DNA of 64,000 bases from Budorcas taxicolor (GCF_023091745.1 NC_068915.1:34836001-34900000), one strand, 5' to 3'. Shown: positions 31,751-44,692, counted from the stretch's first letter. Notes: a model not told the origin generated them from the sequence alone. Numbers and translations: made by a program.

Positions 31751-32608
31751 TCTTACTTCTTTAGTGAGCTCTACATACACTCATCAGATTAATGTATTTT
31801 AAACATCAGATGAATACCATTTCTCAGTTCAAAAACTATAATACCTTTTAATAAAATGATGAATTTATTATACAACTATTGACACAATGTTCAGAAACCT
31901 ATACAATATAATCTCAAAATAGCTTTTAAAAATAACCTAAGATCACACCACACAATGCTCCAATATCAACAAAATATTTTCCCTTTGTATCTCCCTCATA
32001 TTACCCTTCTCATAATAGTGTATTCTTCTCCATTATTATTTCATTGCTACTCAAATTCAAAACCTTTTCTTACTTCTCCATTCAAATGACATTATACTAT
32101 TTTCAAACTTTTATTAAATAAATTACTTGGATTGAATTATAGAATTATGTGGTTAAATAAAGTGGATTTATTTTAGATTTAAGTACCCTTTAATCCCTAC
32201 AAGACTTTGAGCTCTCTAATGGCAAAAACTAGGTCCTCTAGTGCTCCATAATCCAAGAAAGTATATGATACTGAAAAGCATATATATTTACAGAGTTCAA
32301 AATGATTACTAACTAGTAGCTGAACAAGATGTCAGCTTCCAGAGATCCATATGGATGGGTTAATATATTAAAGCATTTTTAGATTTATTTTTGTAATTGA
32401 TTTCTGTGTTTCTTCTTTAAGATATATGCTTAAGGTTGAACAGTTTATTCATCAGTGTTCTAAATTAATTCTGGTCACATTTGTTTTTTTCTAGGTCATC
32501 CACATCAGTTTAAATTGATATATGTAATCATCTTAGGATGGCTTTTCACATGTTTCTCATCAAAGAATTACCAGCATGAAAATTATTTTACCATTTCATC
32601 TGTGATAT
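31751..32608. other. AT-rich intron, nothing recognised
   Basis: No supported feature. A TCTCC/ATTACC-rich stretch at 31980-32060 does not resolve into a repeat that I know. Confidence 0.5.
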
Positions 32609-32740
32609 GGGGCTTCCCTTGTAGCTCAGCTGGTGAAGAATCTGCCTGCCATGCAGGAGACCCCGGTTCAATTCTTGGGTCAGAAAGATCCCCTGGAGAA
32701 GGGATAGGTTACCCACCTCAGTATTCTTGGGCTTCCATGG
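32609..32740 (+). mobile_element. Bov-tA SINE, plus strand, 3' truncated
   Basis: GGGGCTTCCCTTGTAGCTCAG through TTACCCACCTCAGTATTCTTGG is a well-preserved 5' two-thirds of Bov-tA. It breaks off where the next BovB fragment starts. Confidence 0.92.
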
Positions 32741-32747
32741 TAGGCCT

Positions 32748-33205
32748 TTAATTTGCCAACAAAAGTCTATCTAGTCAAAGCTATGGTTTTTCCAATAGTC
32801 ACGTAGGGATGTGAGAGTTGGACCATAAAAAAGCTGAGTGCCGAAGAACTGATGCTTTTCGACTGTGGTATTGGAGAAGACTCTTGAGAGTCCCTTGGAC
32901 TGCAAGGAGATCAAACTAGTCAATCCTAAAGGAAATCAACCCTGAATATTCACTGGAAGGACTGAAGCTGAAGCTCCAATATTTGGCCAACTGATGGAAA
33001 GACCTGACTCATTGGAAAAGACCCTGATGCTGAGAAAGATTGAAAGCAGGAGAAGGGGATGACAGAGGATGAGATGGTTGGATGGTATGATCAACTCGAT
33101 GGAAATGAGTTTGACCAAGCTCCGGGTTAGTGATGAACACAGAAACCTGGCATGCTGCAGTCCATGGGGCTGCAAAAAGTTGGACATGACTGAGCTATTG
33201 AAGTA
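32748..33205 (+). mobile_element. BovB LINE 3' end, plus strand
   Basis: TTTGCCAACAAAAGTC, GTTTTTCCAATAGTCACG, AGAAGACTCTTGAGAGTCCC and GACATGACTGAGC follow the BovB 3' region. The ORF is broken by several indels. The CTGAA terminus is lost to mutation. Confidence 0.9.
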
Positions 33206-35086
33206 AATTGATCTGTGACATGACCCTAACCCTAACACTGGTTTCATTTCATGGTGCTGTAACTTAACCAGATCTGTTCATCCATAATAAAAATAGGTTG
33301 AACCAGATGTTCTCTAAAGCCTCTTGTAACTTGGAATTATTCCCAATTATTATAATGATAATTTTAAAAAAATGACAGTTTTAGTGTGTGTGTTTTTTTG
33401 TTTTTTTGTTTTTTTTGCTAGAGTGCTTTTATATTAATCTCTTAACAGTTTTGTTCTTTGGCTAAGTACTAGTCTCATTATTTGTTTTCAATGTGTATAA
33501 ACTTTCATTCATATTTTGAGTAATGAAGTTATTTCACTATTTAAGATTAAATAAAACATGTACAAATCATGTGTTAAGCCACACTAGTCATTTATAAACA
33601 ATTTTTATTTATATATTAAACTATGGATTAAAGTATAATTAAGAAACAGAACCAAAAGGTTAATTTCTGAAGGGCATATTACCTCTATACTTTAAATTTT
33701 ATAATTAAAAACAAAAGATAATATAGGAATTTCTTTCTGGAAGGATAATGGATTTCTTGGAGCAGGCATATTTTAGGCAAAATAACTAGATTCATTTGCT
33801 CCCACTATCTCCTCCAAAAGTAGACAAGATGATCACACATCCTATAAAATGATATGTAGCTGTACCTTATAAGATGCTAGAATTTCAAATTAAAATTTTA
33901 CAGCTATTTATAGGCAAAGTCTGAGTTTATCTCCTACAATACCTTGTAGCTGACAATTCATCAAAATTTGTACTAGCTGAAACATATTGCTTTATAAGCT
34001 ATATTACAAAATCTAAAAATTACTAAAGGAAAATGGTAAGTCATTTAAACTGGTATGAATTTTGAGAAACAGATCATGGTTAAAATTAAATATTCCACCT
34101 CTTGCAATCTCACCTGCTTCAAAAAGAGAATGAAATATACAATAAAATAACAAAAACAGCAGGAGCATTCTATTTGCAGAATAATTTGCAACAATGATTA
34201 AAATGCTGTATGCATAAGGTAAAGCTTTGAAATTTCTTTCATACAAGAATAGAGTCTGAAAAGCTTTTATCCTTTGAAAAGGATCATTTAAAATGGGCCA
34301 TCTTAAAAGAAATGTATGTACTGAGATAGGAAAGAAAATGCAGACTCTATGATTTTTATAAGCAAATTTCCCACAGAAGGCATATAAAACATTCTAAATT
34401 TTGAATAATGTTCAAATTTACTCCTAAAGCTGAGTAATGCAGATGACCAGAAACATATGAACTATGTGAAATCAATTATTTTTTATTCAAAACCACCATA
34501 TCCTCTGAGGCTTTAGCTGTGCAATGTGAAAATCACCCACCAACTATAGCTAATTTTCTAGAAATAAGTGAAAATTAACATATGTTTTAGGGCTTTGAGA
34601 TCTGGTTTTAGAAGTTCTAAAAGCTAACCTTTAAATTTTCCTATACCCTCAATTCCTCCATTTGGGAAGACTAACATCTTCATAGAAACTGCAGATGTTG
34701 GAAGGTCTACTTGGCATTGTGAAGAATGATGTAAGCACCTGGCATGCCAAGCAGAGCAGCCAAGACAACCTAGAGGTCAATGTGGTGGCAGATGTCTATG
34801 CCAGATGGCTCTAATATTAACCAATATGTTTCTCTGCATACAATCTAAATTACTTTTAGGGGGGATAAACAAAAACTAAACAAACCACAAATGTTTTGTG
34901 TTTCTTAGATTAGGTTTTATAAATAATTCTGTTAGGTACAACAACTAACATACAGTTTAAAAAATTAACAACAAAAAACGATGCTGTCATATTTCTTGAA
35001 GTTGCATCAAAAAACTGTAAAAGTTTTCATTATACAAATTATCCTCAAGTTTTTAGTACAGTCATATTAGGTTTAAAAGTGCTACT
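33206..35086. other. AT-rich intron with one short unexplained open frame
   Basis: Mostly AT-rich with no named repeat. A poly-T/GT tract lies at 33385-33418. Two CCCTAA units at 33224-33236 are too short to be an interstitial telomere. A locally GC-richer patch at 34690-34815 is listed separately. A 77-codon minus-strand frame (34013-34246) shows no domain. Confidence 0.45.
34695..34814 (+). other. 39-codon open frame in a GC-richer patch, function unknown
   Basis: ATG at 34695 to TAA at 34812-34814. The predicted peptide starts MLEGLLGIVKND and ends VYARWL. I do not recognise it. No splice consensus is convincing at both ends and no poly-A follows. It stands out only because the local composition is much richer in G and C than its neighbours. 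It could be a scrap of retrocopy, a decayed repeat or chance. Confidence 0.2.
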
Positions 35087-35385
35087 AAGAAGATTAAGTG
35101 GAGAAGGCAATGGCACCCCACTGCGGTACTCTTGCCTGGAAAATCCATGGATGGAGGAGCCTTATAGACTGCAGTTCATGGGGTCACTAAGAGTCAGACA
35201 CAACTGAGCGACTTCACTTTCACTTTTTCCTTTCATGTATTGGAGAAGGAAATGGCAACCCACTCCAGTGTTCTTGCCTGGAGAATCCCAGGGATGAGGA
35301 AGCCTGGTGGGCTGCCATCTATGGGGGCGCACAGAGTCAGACACAACTGAAGCGACTTAGCAGCAGCAGCAGCAAGAAGATTAAG
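35087..35385 (+). mobile_element. Full-length BOV-A2 SINE, plus strand, with 12-bp target duplication
   Basis: Two Bov-A monomers (35099-35373) joined by CACTTTCACTTTTTCCTTTCATG, with an AGC tail. Flanked by perfect AAGAAGATTAAG copies at 35087-35098 and 35374-35385. Confidence 0.96.
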
Positions 35386-35540
35386 ACAAAATATCTCTTT
35401 TGCCAATATCTCAAAGAAATAGCTACCAAAAATTTCTTTGGTAATTAACTTTTACACACACACACACATTTTCTAAAATACATGGGGTAGTTACTCTAGT
35501 ATAGTATAATATAATATGGTATTATATATACATAATGATA

Positions 35541-36931
35541 TAGACCATTCAGGTATGACCTAAATCAAATCACTTATGATTATACAGTGGAAGTGAGAAA
35601 TAGATTTAAGGGCCTAGATCTGAGAGATAGAGTGCCTGAAGAACTATGGAATGAGGTTCGTGACATTGTACAGGAGACAGGGATCAAGACCATCCCCATG
35701 GAAAAGAAAAGCAAAAACGCAAAATGGCTGTCCTGGGAGGCCTTACAAATAGCTGTGAAAAGAAGAGAGGTGAAAAGCAAAGGAGAAAGGGAAAGATATA
35801 AGCATCTGAATGCAGAGTTCCAAAGAACAGCAAGAAGAGATAAGAAAGCCTTCTTCAGCGATCAATGCAAAGAAATAGAGGAAAACAACAGAATGGGAAG
35901 GACTAGAGATCTCTTCAAGAAAATTAGAGATACCAAGGGAACATTTATGCAAAGATGGACTCGATAAAGGACAGAAATGGTCTGGACCTAACAGAAGCAG
36001 AAGATATTAAGAAGAGCTGACAAGAATACACAGAACTGTACAAAAAAGATCTTCATGACCCGGATAATTACGATGGTGTGATCACTCACCTAAAGCCAGA
36101 CATCCTGGAATGTGAAGTCAAGTGGGCTTTAGGAAGCATCACTATGAACAAAGCTAGTGGAAGTGATAGAATTCCAGTTGAGCTATTTCAAATCCTGAAA
36201 GATGATGCTGTGAAAATGCTGCACTCAATATGCCAGCAAATTTGGAAAAGTCAGCAGTGGCCACAGGACTGGAAAAGGTCAGTTTTCATTCCAATCCCAA
36301 AGAAAGGCAATGCCAAAGAATGTTCAAACTACCACACAATTGCACTCATCTCACATGCTAGTAAAGTAATGCTCAAAATTCTCCAAGCCACGCTTCAGCA
36401 ATACGTGAACTTCCTGATGTTCAAGCTGGTTTTAGAAAAGGCAGAGGAACCAGAGATCAAATTGCAAACATCTGCTGGATCATGGAAAAAGCAAGAGAGT
36501 TCCAGAAAAACATCTATTTCTGCTTTATTGACTATGCCAAAGCCTTTGACTGTGTGGATCACAATAAACTGTGGAAAATTCTGAAAGAGATGGGAATACC
36601 AGACCACCTGACCTGTCTCTTGAGAAATCTGTATGCAGGTCAGGAAGCAACAGTTAGAACTGGACATGGAACAACAGACTGGTTCCAAATAGGAAAAGGA
36701 CTACGTCAAAGCTGTATACTGTCACCCTGCTTATTTAACTTCTATGCAGAGTACATCATGAGAAATGCTGGACTGGAAGAAACACAAGCTGGAATCAAGA
36801 TTGCCGGGAGAAATATCAATAACCTCAGATATGCAGATGACACCACCCCTATGGCAGAAAGTGAAGAGGAACTAAAAAGCCTCTTGAGGAGAGTGAATGA
36901 GGAGAGTGAAAAAGCTGGCTTAAAGCTCAAC
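35541..36931 (+). mobile_element. BovB LINE internal fragment, plus strand
   Basis: It covers the linker (VPEELWNEVRDIVQETG near 35640) and most of the reverse transcriptase: IPIPKKGNAKECSNYHTIALISH near 36290-36350, CFIDYAKAFDCVDHNKLW near 36520-36570, and NNLRYADDTTPMAESEEEL near 36820-36880. The YADD motif is intact. Frames at 35587-35967, 36078-36584 and 36482-36943 are joined only by frameshifts. Both ends are cut: it stops at CTCAACAT with no BovB 3' terminus, so it is probably a deletion or rearrangement remnant. Confidence 0.92.
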
Positions 36932-38263
36932 ATAACAGTATGATACTGGCATAATAGAAGCATGTATTACATTCTGGTAATGTATGACTTTTTAGTTTTT
37001 TCTGGTCTTTAGAAATTCATATCGTTCATACTGTTATTTTTAAATTTTTATCAAAGTTAAATAGTATGTAATGACTTCTAAATATGCAAGATGAAAGAAA
37101 CAGTGTATCTACTTTCCTTTTGGATTCTCCTCTCTACCTCATAATTTTGAATTTGTATTTATTTTTATCATTATAACTATTATTATTGGTACAGTGTCCA
37201 GACTTATAATATTTACTTTCTGTATTACCCTCTAACAAATAAACTCTTGTCAACCAAAAGGAGGGATAAAATTTTGCTTAAAAACAAACACAAAGAAAGA
37301 AATGGAATAGTTTTAAACATACACAAAAGGGAACACATATGTGGGCATTCACACACATATACTTTTAATATAGCCCATTCTCCTTTTTTGAAAAGCAAAA
37401 TCATCTTATTCATTCATACGCTGGTTGGCAGAATTTCATTTGTTTTTGCTTTTTCTCAAAGTGATCATGAATGTCATCTTGTCTTAGTCTCTACTCAGAT
37501 GAGCACTTTGACTGCCTCTATTTGAATGACAACTTATATGTGTGTAAACTCCTAGATAATAAATACATTTTGTCCCTCAGAACTTTGTATGTATTAATTT
37601 ACTATCTTATGGCATTGGTGTTCTTCTGTAGAGACCTTAGGACCATTAGAAGTGTTTCCTCTTTGAAAAAGATTTGAGATTAATGTCTGAAAACCTGTAC
37701 AATTCTTTATTTTAAATTTAAGAAATCTTATAGGTAATCCCTGTTAAGCAATTTGTATCAAATTTCCTGAAATACTGTATAACCTTTTAATCAAGCTCTG
37801 ATTTTTTTTCCTGATTTCCGTAGTTTTCTATGATAGTAATTATGAGAACTTTTTTTCCTGTTCAAATTTGTTCACTCGTTTACTTTATGGAATCCATCAT
37901 GTTCATTTCACATGCCTTGGGCATTGAGTTTGTCCTTTCTAAGTGTTTTAATTTTAGTTGCTGACATATCTCTTTTAGTTCAATAGCCTTAAATTGGACT
38001 GTTCTCTGAAACTTTTCATCTCTGTCATCAACTCAGTTTTCAGACATACTTTTCATATTCATTGTTATGTTTAAAAGATTAATCCTGCCAACATCTTCCT
38101 GGTTTTTACTTCATTTTATAATATTAGCTCCATAAATTGTTTTTTCTGTTTATTTTTTATCTTTGATGTCTTATTTTAAAATTAATTTCTCCTTTGCATT
38201 TCTCTTTCAGTTCTTCTTTCATTAGGCTTTCCCAAAGATGAAATATGATTAGCTAAATCTTAA
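36932..38263. other. AT-rich intron, possible very old L1
   Basis: T-rich sequence at about 37840-38180 (CTGACATATCTCTTTTAGTTC, TTTTCATCTCTGTCATC) weakly resembles the reverse of an old L1/HAL1 ORF1. The first 25 bases (AACAGTATGATACTGGCAT) look like a scrap of L1 ORF2. Neither is secure. Overlapping frames at 37225-37677 show no domain. Confidence 0.35.
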
Positions 38264-38482
38264 TAAGCACTGGCAATCTGCCAGATACTAGTCTTCATAC
38301 AATAATACGTTTAATTTTCCCACAAAAAAAAATCCTAAAGGAAAATGCTAGTGTTATCTTTGTATTAGACATGGCAAAACTAAAAAATAATAATTAATTA
38401 ATTAATTAAACATTAAGTTACTTGCCTAAGATCCCACTGGGTCTGGCATTCAACCCCGTTAGTCCGGCTTAGGAAGATCGAG
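38264..38482 (-). mobile_element. MIR SINE, minus strand
   Basis: GCACTGGCAATCTGCCAGATAC, AAGTTACTTGCCTAAGATCCC and TCTGGCATTCAACCC follow the MIR core in reverse. An (ATTA)n expansion sits in it at 38391-38409. Confidence 0.7.
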
Positions 38483-39405
38483 CATTTATTCACTAAACTA
38501 AAATGCATGTTATTTCTGTGAAATGTTTTTCCTGCTTATGTTGCTGTTCTTGTTTTTCCTGCTGTCTAGAATGAAACAGTTATCCTTCTTCCAGAATGCA
38601 TTTTGGATGTTTGTCTGTTTATTCTATTCTTTGTTCCTTTCTTTCATCTTTCTGATTTTGAAATAGTAGATAACTACCATTTTCTCATTTACTTTTCTAT
38701 CTCATTCTTCTTTTAAAGTCACCAATTCTATCAATTGCATACAATTGTTCCAAAACATGGTACATAAATTTTCATTCCTTCCTATAATAATTGCCTTCCC
38801 TTCTGGAAGAACTTCATTTTAAAGATACAGTATGCTATGTGCATAGAAGGTTAAGAGTATGTTTCATTTGTTTTGATTTTGATGACATCTATTCTTTTCT
38901 CTGAATTGTTGTTGTAAGGGAATTCTGTGATCTCTCTTCATTCAGTCATCTTAGTACAAAAGATTTTTAGTTGTCTATATGTGTTTGGTTTCTAAGAATA
39001 TCTGTTTTTGGTTCAGTTAGTTAAATTGTTACATATAATATTTATGAATAAGCCTGGATTGTGTCACTGATATTTACTTTGCACTGGGCACAATAAACAC
39101 CTAAGTAATTAAACTCTTACCTTAAATGCATTGTTTAAAATACACAATGTTATCAATCCCAAAGTGATTAAAATACTGACATCTTTATCTTTAGTTATAA
39201 AGGATCCTGAATAGAAAGTAGTCTTTTTATTTGGAAAGAGAGTTGTAATTTTGTAAAAGAAATGGCTAATGATACATAACAATAACACCATGAATATAAT
39301 ACCATGGTAGATATTCTACTGTCATTATTTAAAATCATACAAATGATTCATAGCCAGTTACCATGGCTATGAATACTGATACTGAACAGTTTTATGAATC
39401 CTGGT
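38483..39405. other. AT-rich intron, nothing recognised
   Basis: T-rich stretches but no repeat that I can name. The minus-strand frame at 39109-39291 has no domain. Confidence 0.45.
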
Positions 39406-39707
39406 AACCAAGATTTACGGAGAAGGCGATGGCATCCCACTCCAGTACTCTTGCCTGGAAAATCCCATGGATGGAGAAGCCTAGTAGGCTGTAGTCCATG
39501 GGGTCACAAAGAGTCAGACATGACTGAGCGACTTCACTTTCACTTTTCAACTTCAGGAATTGGAGAAGGAAATGGCATCCCACTCCAGTGTTCTTGCCAG
39601 AGAATCCCAGGGATGGGGGAGCCTGGTGGGCTGCTGTCTATGGGGTCGCACAGAGTCGGACACGACTGAAGCGACTTAGCAGCAGCAACAGCAGCAACCA
39701 AGATTTA
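39406..39707 (+). mobile_element. Full-length BOV-A2 SINE, plus strand, with 12-bp target duplication
   Basis: Dimeric Bov-A (39418-39695) with an AGCAGCAACAGCAGC tail. Flanked by perfect AACCAAGATTTA at 39406-39417 and 39696-39707. Confidence 0.96.
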
Positions 39708-40104
39708 AATCATTCCTTGATTATGTCTTTATAGAAATATTGAGCTTTATGATTTCTGGTTTTGAAAGTAAATTTTTTGCCAAAACTACTAAGAAAAAAT
39801 AGATTAAAATACTTCAGAATTCAAGAAACTATCATTCTATAGACTATTAATTTCATAACAATATGCTAAAAAGGAGAACTAATGTATAGACAATCTCACA
39901 AGTATAACTGATGATATCAAGGCCTATGCACGTTGCAGGAATATCTAAATATGCATTTCAACAATTAAAAACAATCACAAATCCTTTCTAAGTCTGCCAT
40001 TGACTAATTCAAGTAGAAATTAAGAGATAAATGGAAGAAAATTATGAGAAATATGTATGTATATAGAGATACTATATACATACATGCATACATACACACA
40101 CACC
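39708..40104. other. AT-rich intron with a mixed TA/CA/GT tract
   Basis: A degenerate TATG/TACA/CACA tract runs from about 40050 to 40103. Nothing else is recognised. Confidence 0.5.
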
Positions 40105-40282
40105 ATTTCTGGCACCAGGGACTGCTTTCATGGAAGCCAATTTTCCCATGAACCATGGCGGGTGTGGTGGTTTAGGGATGAATCAAGCGCATTACATTTA
40201 TTGTGCTCTTTATTTCTAATCTAATGCTGCCACTGATCTGACAGGAGGTATTGGTCTGCAGCCCAGAGGTTGGGAGCCCTGC
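40105..40282 (+). mobile_element. hAT-like nonautonomous DNA transposon remnant
   Basis: AATCAAGCGCATTACATTTATTGTGC, GCCACTGATCTGACAGGAGG and the terminal CAGCCCAGAGGTTGGGAGCCCTG correspond to a known mammalian hAT-type element whose ends read CAGGGNTCCCAACC. The left end starts inside the element, and much of the middle is deleted. Confidence 0.6.
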
Positions 40283-41488
40283 CTGTTATGATATACAGGA
40301 CACACACTCTCACACATCCTCCTTTCCTCAGAGTCAGCCTACTGGACTTACTTGTGATCTGCAGACTAAGGGCTGTATCTGATGAGCTGGATATTCAAAA
40401 AAATCTTACCCCTGCTCTACTTGTCTAAGAAAGTTTAGATGTAAATAGAAAAACATAAATTTGGGGGACTAGAGGGAAAAACAATCTACATGCTCATAGC
40501 TTTTAATCCAAATTATTTTTAATTGTATTCCAATTTTACCATCATTTTAACAAGTCTTCTTTACTGATAACCTTGTTTTATTTCCCCATTTTTTCTTCTC
40601 TAGCCTATTTTTCAATTTCAACCCTTAAGAAACTGTGATTCTTTGCTTTATTTCTCATGAAAATTTAAAACAGAGAGAGAGAGAACTCATGGAACGAGAT
40701 CCATGTGAATATTCTAAGCTTACTACGTAAGTTCTGTATGTTTGAACTGATTCTCAGTAAAAGCTTGACTTTAAAAGTTACTCTCCATATCTTTTATTTT
40801 CACCAACTTGTAAATCAAATATCAGGTTCTTTTATATTTTCTTCCATCTTCTAATACCAGAACAAAATCTATTTTAGTCGTTCTCATCCTTTCAAATGCA
40901 TGCAATTTTCAAATTTCTCTCACTAAAGAGAGCAAAATTCAATTTCTAATAATAAATAGGATTAGTGAAGAATGTGAGTAGAGGGAGATATAGGATTACT
41001 TGAATCTGGAGGAAAGAGGCACCTAATTTGGAAGGGCTCGTATTTTCTATTCTCCACACCATCCTTCCATCCCCAGGAGTCAATTTAATTGTCTATTAAA
41101 AGGTAAAAATTGTACATGCCATACTGAAATTACTTTTAGTTTGGGTATAAAACTCATTTTTTCCCACCATGTTACAAGAGAAAAAAGAAGACTTTATAAA
41201 CCCAATTTACTAAAGCAAGATCATTTCCTATTTTTTCTTTCACTTGCTTTTACCTTTTTTTAAAAAAGGTAACAAATCAAATGTATACTTAAGCAGTGTT
41301 TTCAAGAGATACTGTAATAGTATAAATATGACATGACCATCAAAATTATTTTGGATCAAAAACAGTATCCCATCTCTTTGTAGTATAAACATATTTTCAG
41401 AAGAGAATTCTTCTATAATCTAGCTGGTGACCTTAGACCACTATAGAACAACTCTACTGTAATAGTAGTTGGGAAAACAAACTAGAAA
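40283..41488. other. AT-rich intron, nothing recognised
   Basis: No named repeat or gene. A short GA tract lies at 40673-40684. Confidence 0.5.
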
Positions 41489-41690
41489 CAGTGTAGCTCA
41501 GTTGGTAAAGAATCTGCCTGCAGTACAGGAGACCCTGGTTCCATTCCTGGGTTGGGAAGATCCCCTGGAGAAGGGAATGACAACCCACTCCAGTATCCTT
41601 GCCTGGAAAATCTCATGGACAGAGGAGCCTGGTGGGCTGCAGTCAGTGGGGTCGCACAGAGTTGGGCACAACTGAGCAACTAACACTTAC
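41489..41690 (+). mobile_element. Bov-tA SINE, plus strand
   Basis: GTGTAGCTCAGTTGGTAAAG, CCAGTATCCTTGCCTGG and GTCGCACAGAGTTGGGCACAAC give a well-preserved Bov-tA. The first bases of the head are missing. Confidence 0.93.
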
Positions 41691-42227
41691 TTAAGTTTGC
41701 AGTTGCGTGCTAAATATTAATAGCAAAATAATTCCACTATTCATAGTTTCATAGGGTTGCAAATCTATATTTACCAAATCACAGCTAGAAGGACACATTG
41801 TATTTAGGTAAGCAGTGTTTTTTGGGATAAAATTCTCAAACACAGGAGTACACTAAAATTCTGGAAATATAAAACAAAAGAAAAAAAAATCCCCTAAAAA
41901 TCTGGTATACTTAAGGACCACAGTGCTGATATACAAAAATTTATGGAGCAACTATCATGTGCCAAAAAGTCTATTATTATTCCTTCATGATTCAAAATAC
42001 AAAAATGAAAAAACTAAAATAACACAATTTAGAAGACAAATAGAAAGTTCCCCTGTTCCCAGGGTGCTTACTGTTCATAGAGATAAAATCAAATGATTAC
42101 AGAGGACTAAGACAAATGTTTAATTATACACTGACAAGGAGAGAAGTAATCTAAGATTTTTCCACTCTAACCTGGAAAGCAAAGACTGGGTTATTTCAAC
42201 TTTATATGTTCCTGTGAAGGAACATAA
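41691..42227. other. AT-rich intron with an L2-like patch
   Basis: Bases 41945-42115 (GGAGCAACTATCATGTGCC … CAGGGTGCTTACTGTTCATAG) have the wording of an old L2/MIR-related repeat, but strand and family are uncertain. Confidence 0.4.
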
Positions 42228-42350
42228 AGGAACACTGAGTCCCAGCTTTGCCATATGTTAGCCAGGCTACCTGAGACAAGTTATTTATCATCTTAGTTCT
42301 TGTACTGTTTCATATACAAAACATGGATAATAAATTTATTATATGAATAA
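42228..42350 (+). mobile_element. MIR SINE, plus strand
   Basis: ACTGAGTCCCAGCTTTGCC, TGAGACAAGTTATTTATCATC and ATACAAAACATGGATAATAA follow the MIR core in sense orientation. Confidence 0.8.
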
Positions 42351-43224
42351 AGGAACTAATACTTGTCAGCAAAGTATTAGTGCAAAAGTCAGTGCAATAT
42401 TGTGTTAAACACATAAATAAAACAAATAAATATTTTAGATCCACATTCAATTTAAATGTTAATGTATAGTTACTCAATTTGCAATTTTCCTAGGATAAAT
42501 CTACAAACCCACTGATTGACAAAATTACTCACACAACTCAGAAGAGGGAATTCCCTGTATTAAATTATTGACGTCATATTATATTTATTGCAGAGGAAGA
42601 AAGCCTGGTTCATCGTAATCAGTTTGCGACCAGCAGAGTGATGCCCTAAGTCCCTGGTAAGTCAGAAACAAGCAGACTGAGGAACAAAAACATAGGGATG
42701 CCTGTGACTGCAGTGACCTCCTTATCGAGTCAGGTCAGGAAAAGTAAAGAAACCAGTGGGAATGGAAGGAAACTGTTAGAAAGCATGCAGTGGGAACTCT
42801 TTTCTAACTAACTTGGTCCATTCTAATATTCTGACAAAAGATATTCAGGAACTAGATACATAATACTTTATGTGATTTATGTGTGATTATTTCCTGTAAC
42901 TCCTAGCTTTGGGGCTCTCTATATCAAGCAATCTATGTGCTAACTGCTTATAAACCATTTCACTAGCATCAGTTATACATTTTAAATGCTGTCTGAAAAA
43001 CATGGAATGTTTTCTTAAATTGAGGATATGATTTTAACAGGATGAAATTATGCTACACACCCTTTGCATGACATTCTGGCATGCGGAGTTACTTTTCACC
43101 AAACTCCCTCTATTCTCCTAATCCCTGTCAAGAACTGTGAGGGATCTGAGACTTCATTATATATCTGGCCAAAACTTAGTTTCATGAGTGCTGACATAAG
43201 ACACAAGATTCCCGCATCAGAAAC
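42351..43224. other. Unassigned sequence left of the LTR fragment
   Basis: GC-richer than average at 42590-42760 and 43060-43230, so it may be more of the retrovirus-like element whose LTR follows, but no motif supports this. The 62-codon frame at 43064-43252 has no domain. Confidence 0.35.
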
Positions 43225-43615
43225 AAAGAATCATTATTCCTGGCAATCGTAGTAAAAAAAAAAAGTATCAATATTCGCATGGTTTCTGAGTCCTAATTCT
43301 CACAGGATGATAGAGACAGCGCCACATGACACCTGCACATGCAGTAGGGGTGTTCCAAAAAAGCTTAAAGAAAATCTGTTAGAGTTGCAAAGTAAGCCTG
43401 TCAAAACTTTGCCCCTAAGGGAAACATTATTACAGTGGAGAGTAAACAAATCTGCTTTTTGTTCAAGAGAAAGACATTACAAATATCTTCTAAGATAGAA
43501 CGTTCACTATACAAACATCCTTGAAAAGGTAACCTGAAATCAAAGGCAGTGTCTCTGCTCACAAGAAACAGAAAAGATCCATGAAGTATCTCCAAGCAGC
43601 CTCCAGGCATATCAT
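43225..43615 (-). mobile_element. ERV LTR fragment, minus strand
   Basis: GTATCAATATTCGCATGG, TGACACCTGCACATGCAGTAGG, AGTAAACAAATCTGC, CATCCTTGAAAAGG and AAAGGCAGTGTCTCTGCTC match in order the LTRs at 25153-25800 and 29255-29640. No internal region is recognised, so it may be a solo LTR or a fragment. Edges are approximate. Confidence 0.5.
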
Positions 43616-44692
43616 TATACTGATTAAGAGTTTATTCTAAATTTATCTTGAGGCATAGGCTGTCTTTTTCTATCTGGAGTTAATTCAAAGTTCTCAGAGA
43701 AACAAAGAGGAAAAATAGAAGAAAATGTTGCAAATTTACTTAAGCTGGATAACTGAGAACATAATGAAGGTCTGAACTGTGTCATGTCACACAACGGCAA
43801 AAACAGAATTTAAAATCAAACTTTTAATAGTTTACTTTTAAATTACTATGATAATATATCCCCTGCTACTGTAAAGTAAACACTGTATAAGTCCACAGAC
43901 TTCTTGTCTTTGGAAATAAAAAATATAGATTTTCATGTCATAGGAAAACTGCATTTAAGAAATTTATATTCCAAGTATGATGAGATATGAATTATTCATA
44001 TACTAATATGTAGATGTATATAAACTAATATGGTAAAAATCATTTTATTTATTTCTCTTGATTATGGTCTCTGAGTAAACAAAAATACTATGATAAAAGT
44101 AAAGTACTATAAATAAAATTAATCAACATTTAGTATTGAATACTGCATTGAAATGCACATAATTTATATTTGAAAGAATAAAATTTGTGGTAATTTATAT
44201 GCATTATATAGACCATTATCAGGTAGGGATGGGTGATGTATGGTATAAACACAACCATGAACACCTCCTTTCTCCTGAACAGACTCCTCGACCTCACTAG
44301 ACAAAACACCAGAAACGGATGAGCCCTCTACACTTCCAATATCCCTGCTTTACAGAATAAACACATGTAAATAATTTTAGATTATCTAAGTGCACAATTC
44401 ATCTACCACAGAAGTAGAATTGGAGGATGATCACATCTTAAATACCAGCATAGTCCCAGTTGTTTGGAGGTTATACACTCAATAAATATAAACTACTAGT
44501 TCTAGCAAAGAAATATATATATATATTTTATGGAATTTAGTGATGCTATTCAACGTATGCAATGAAAACTAGCTTTTATAGTGGTTTACAAGTTATAACC
44601 ATTTCACACATTATATTTTTATTCAAAATTGCTTTATTAACATCATTCCTCCTTGTGAGTAATGTGAATTGATGACTATTCATACCATTTCC
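43616..44692. other. AT-rich intron, nothing recognised
   Basis: A short (TA)n tract lies at 44515-44526. No named repeat or gene is seen. Confidence 0.5.

Noticed and set aside
33224..33236. CCCTAACCCTAA as an interstitial telomere
   Set aside because: Only two units, beside a BovB end; far too short to be meaningful.
36932..36955. AACAGTATGATACTGGCAT as an L1 ORF2 piece joined to the BovB end by template switching
   Set aside because: Only about 20 bases match; too short to separate from chance.
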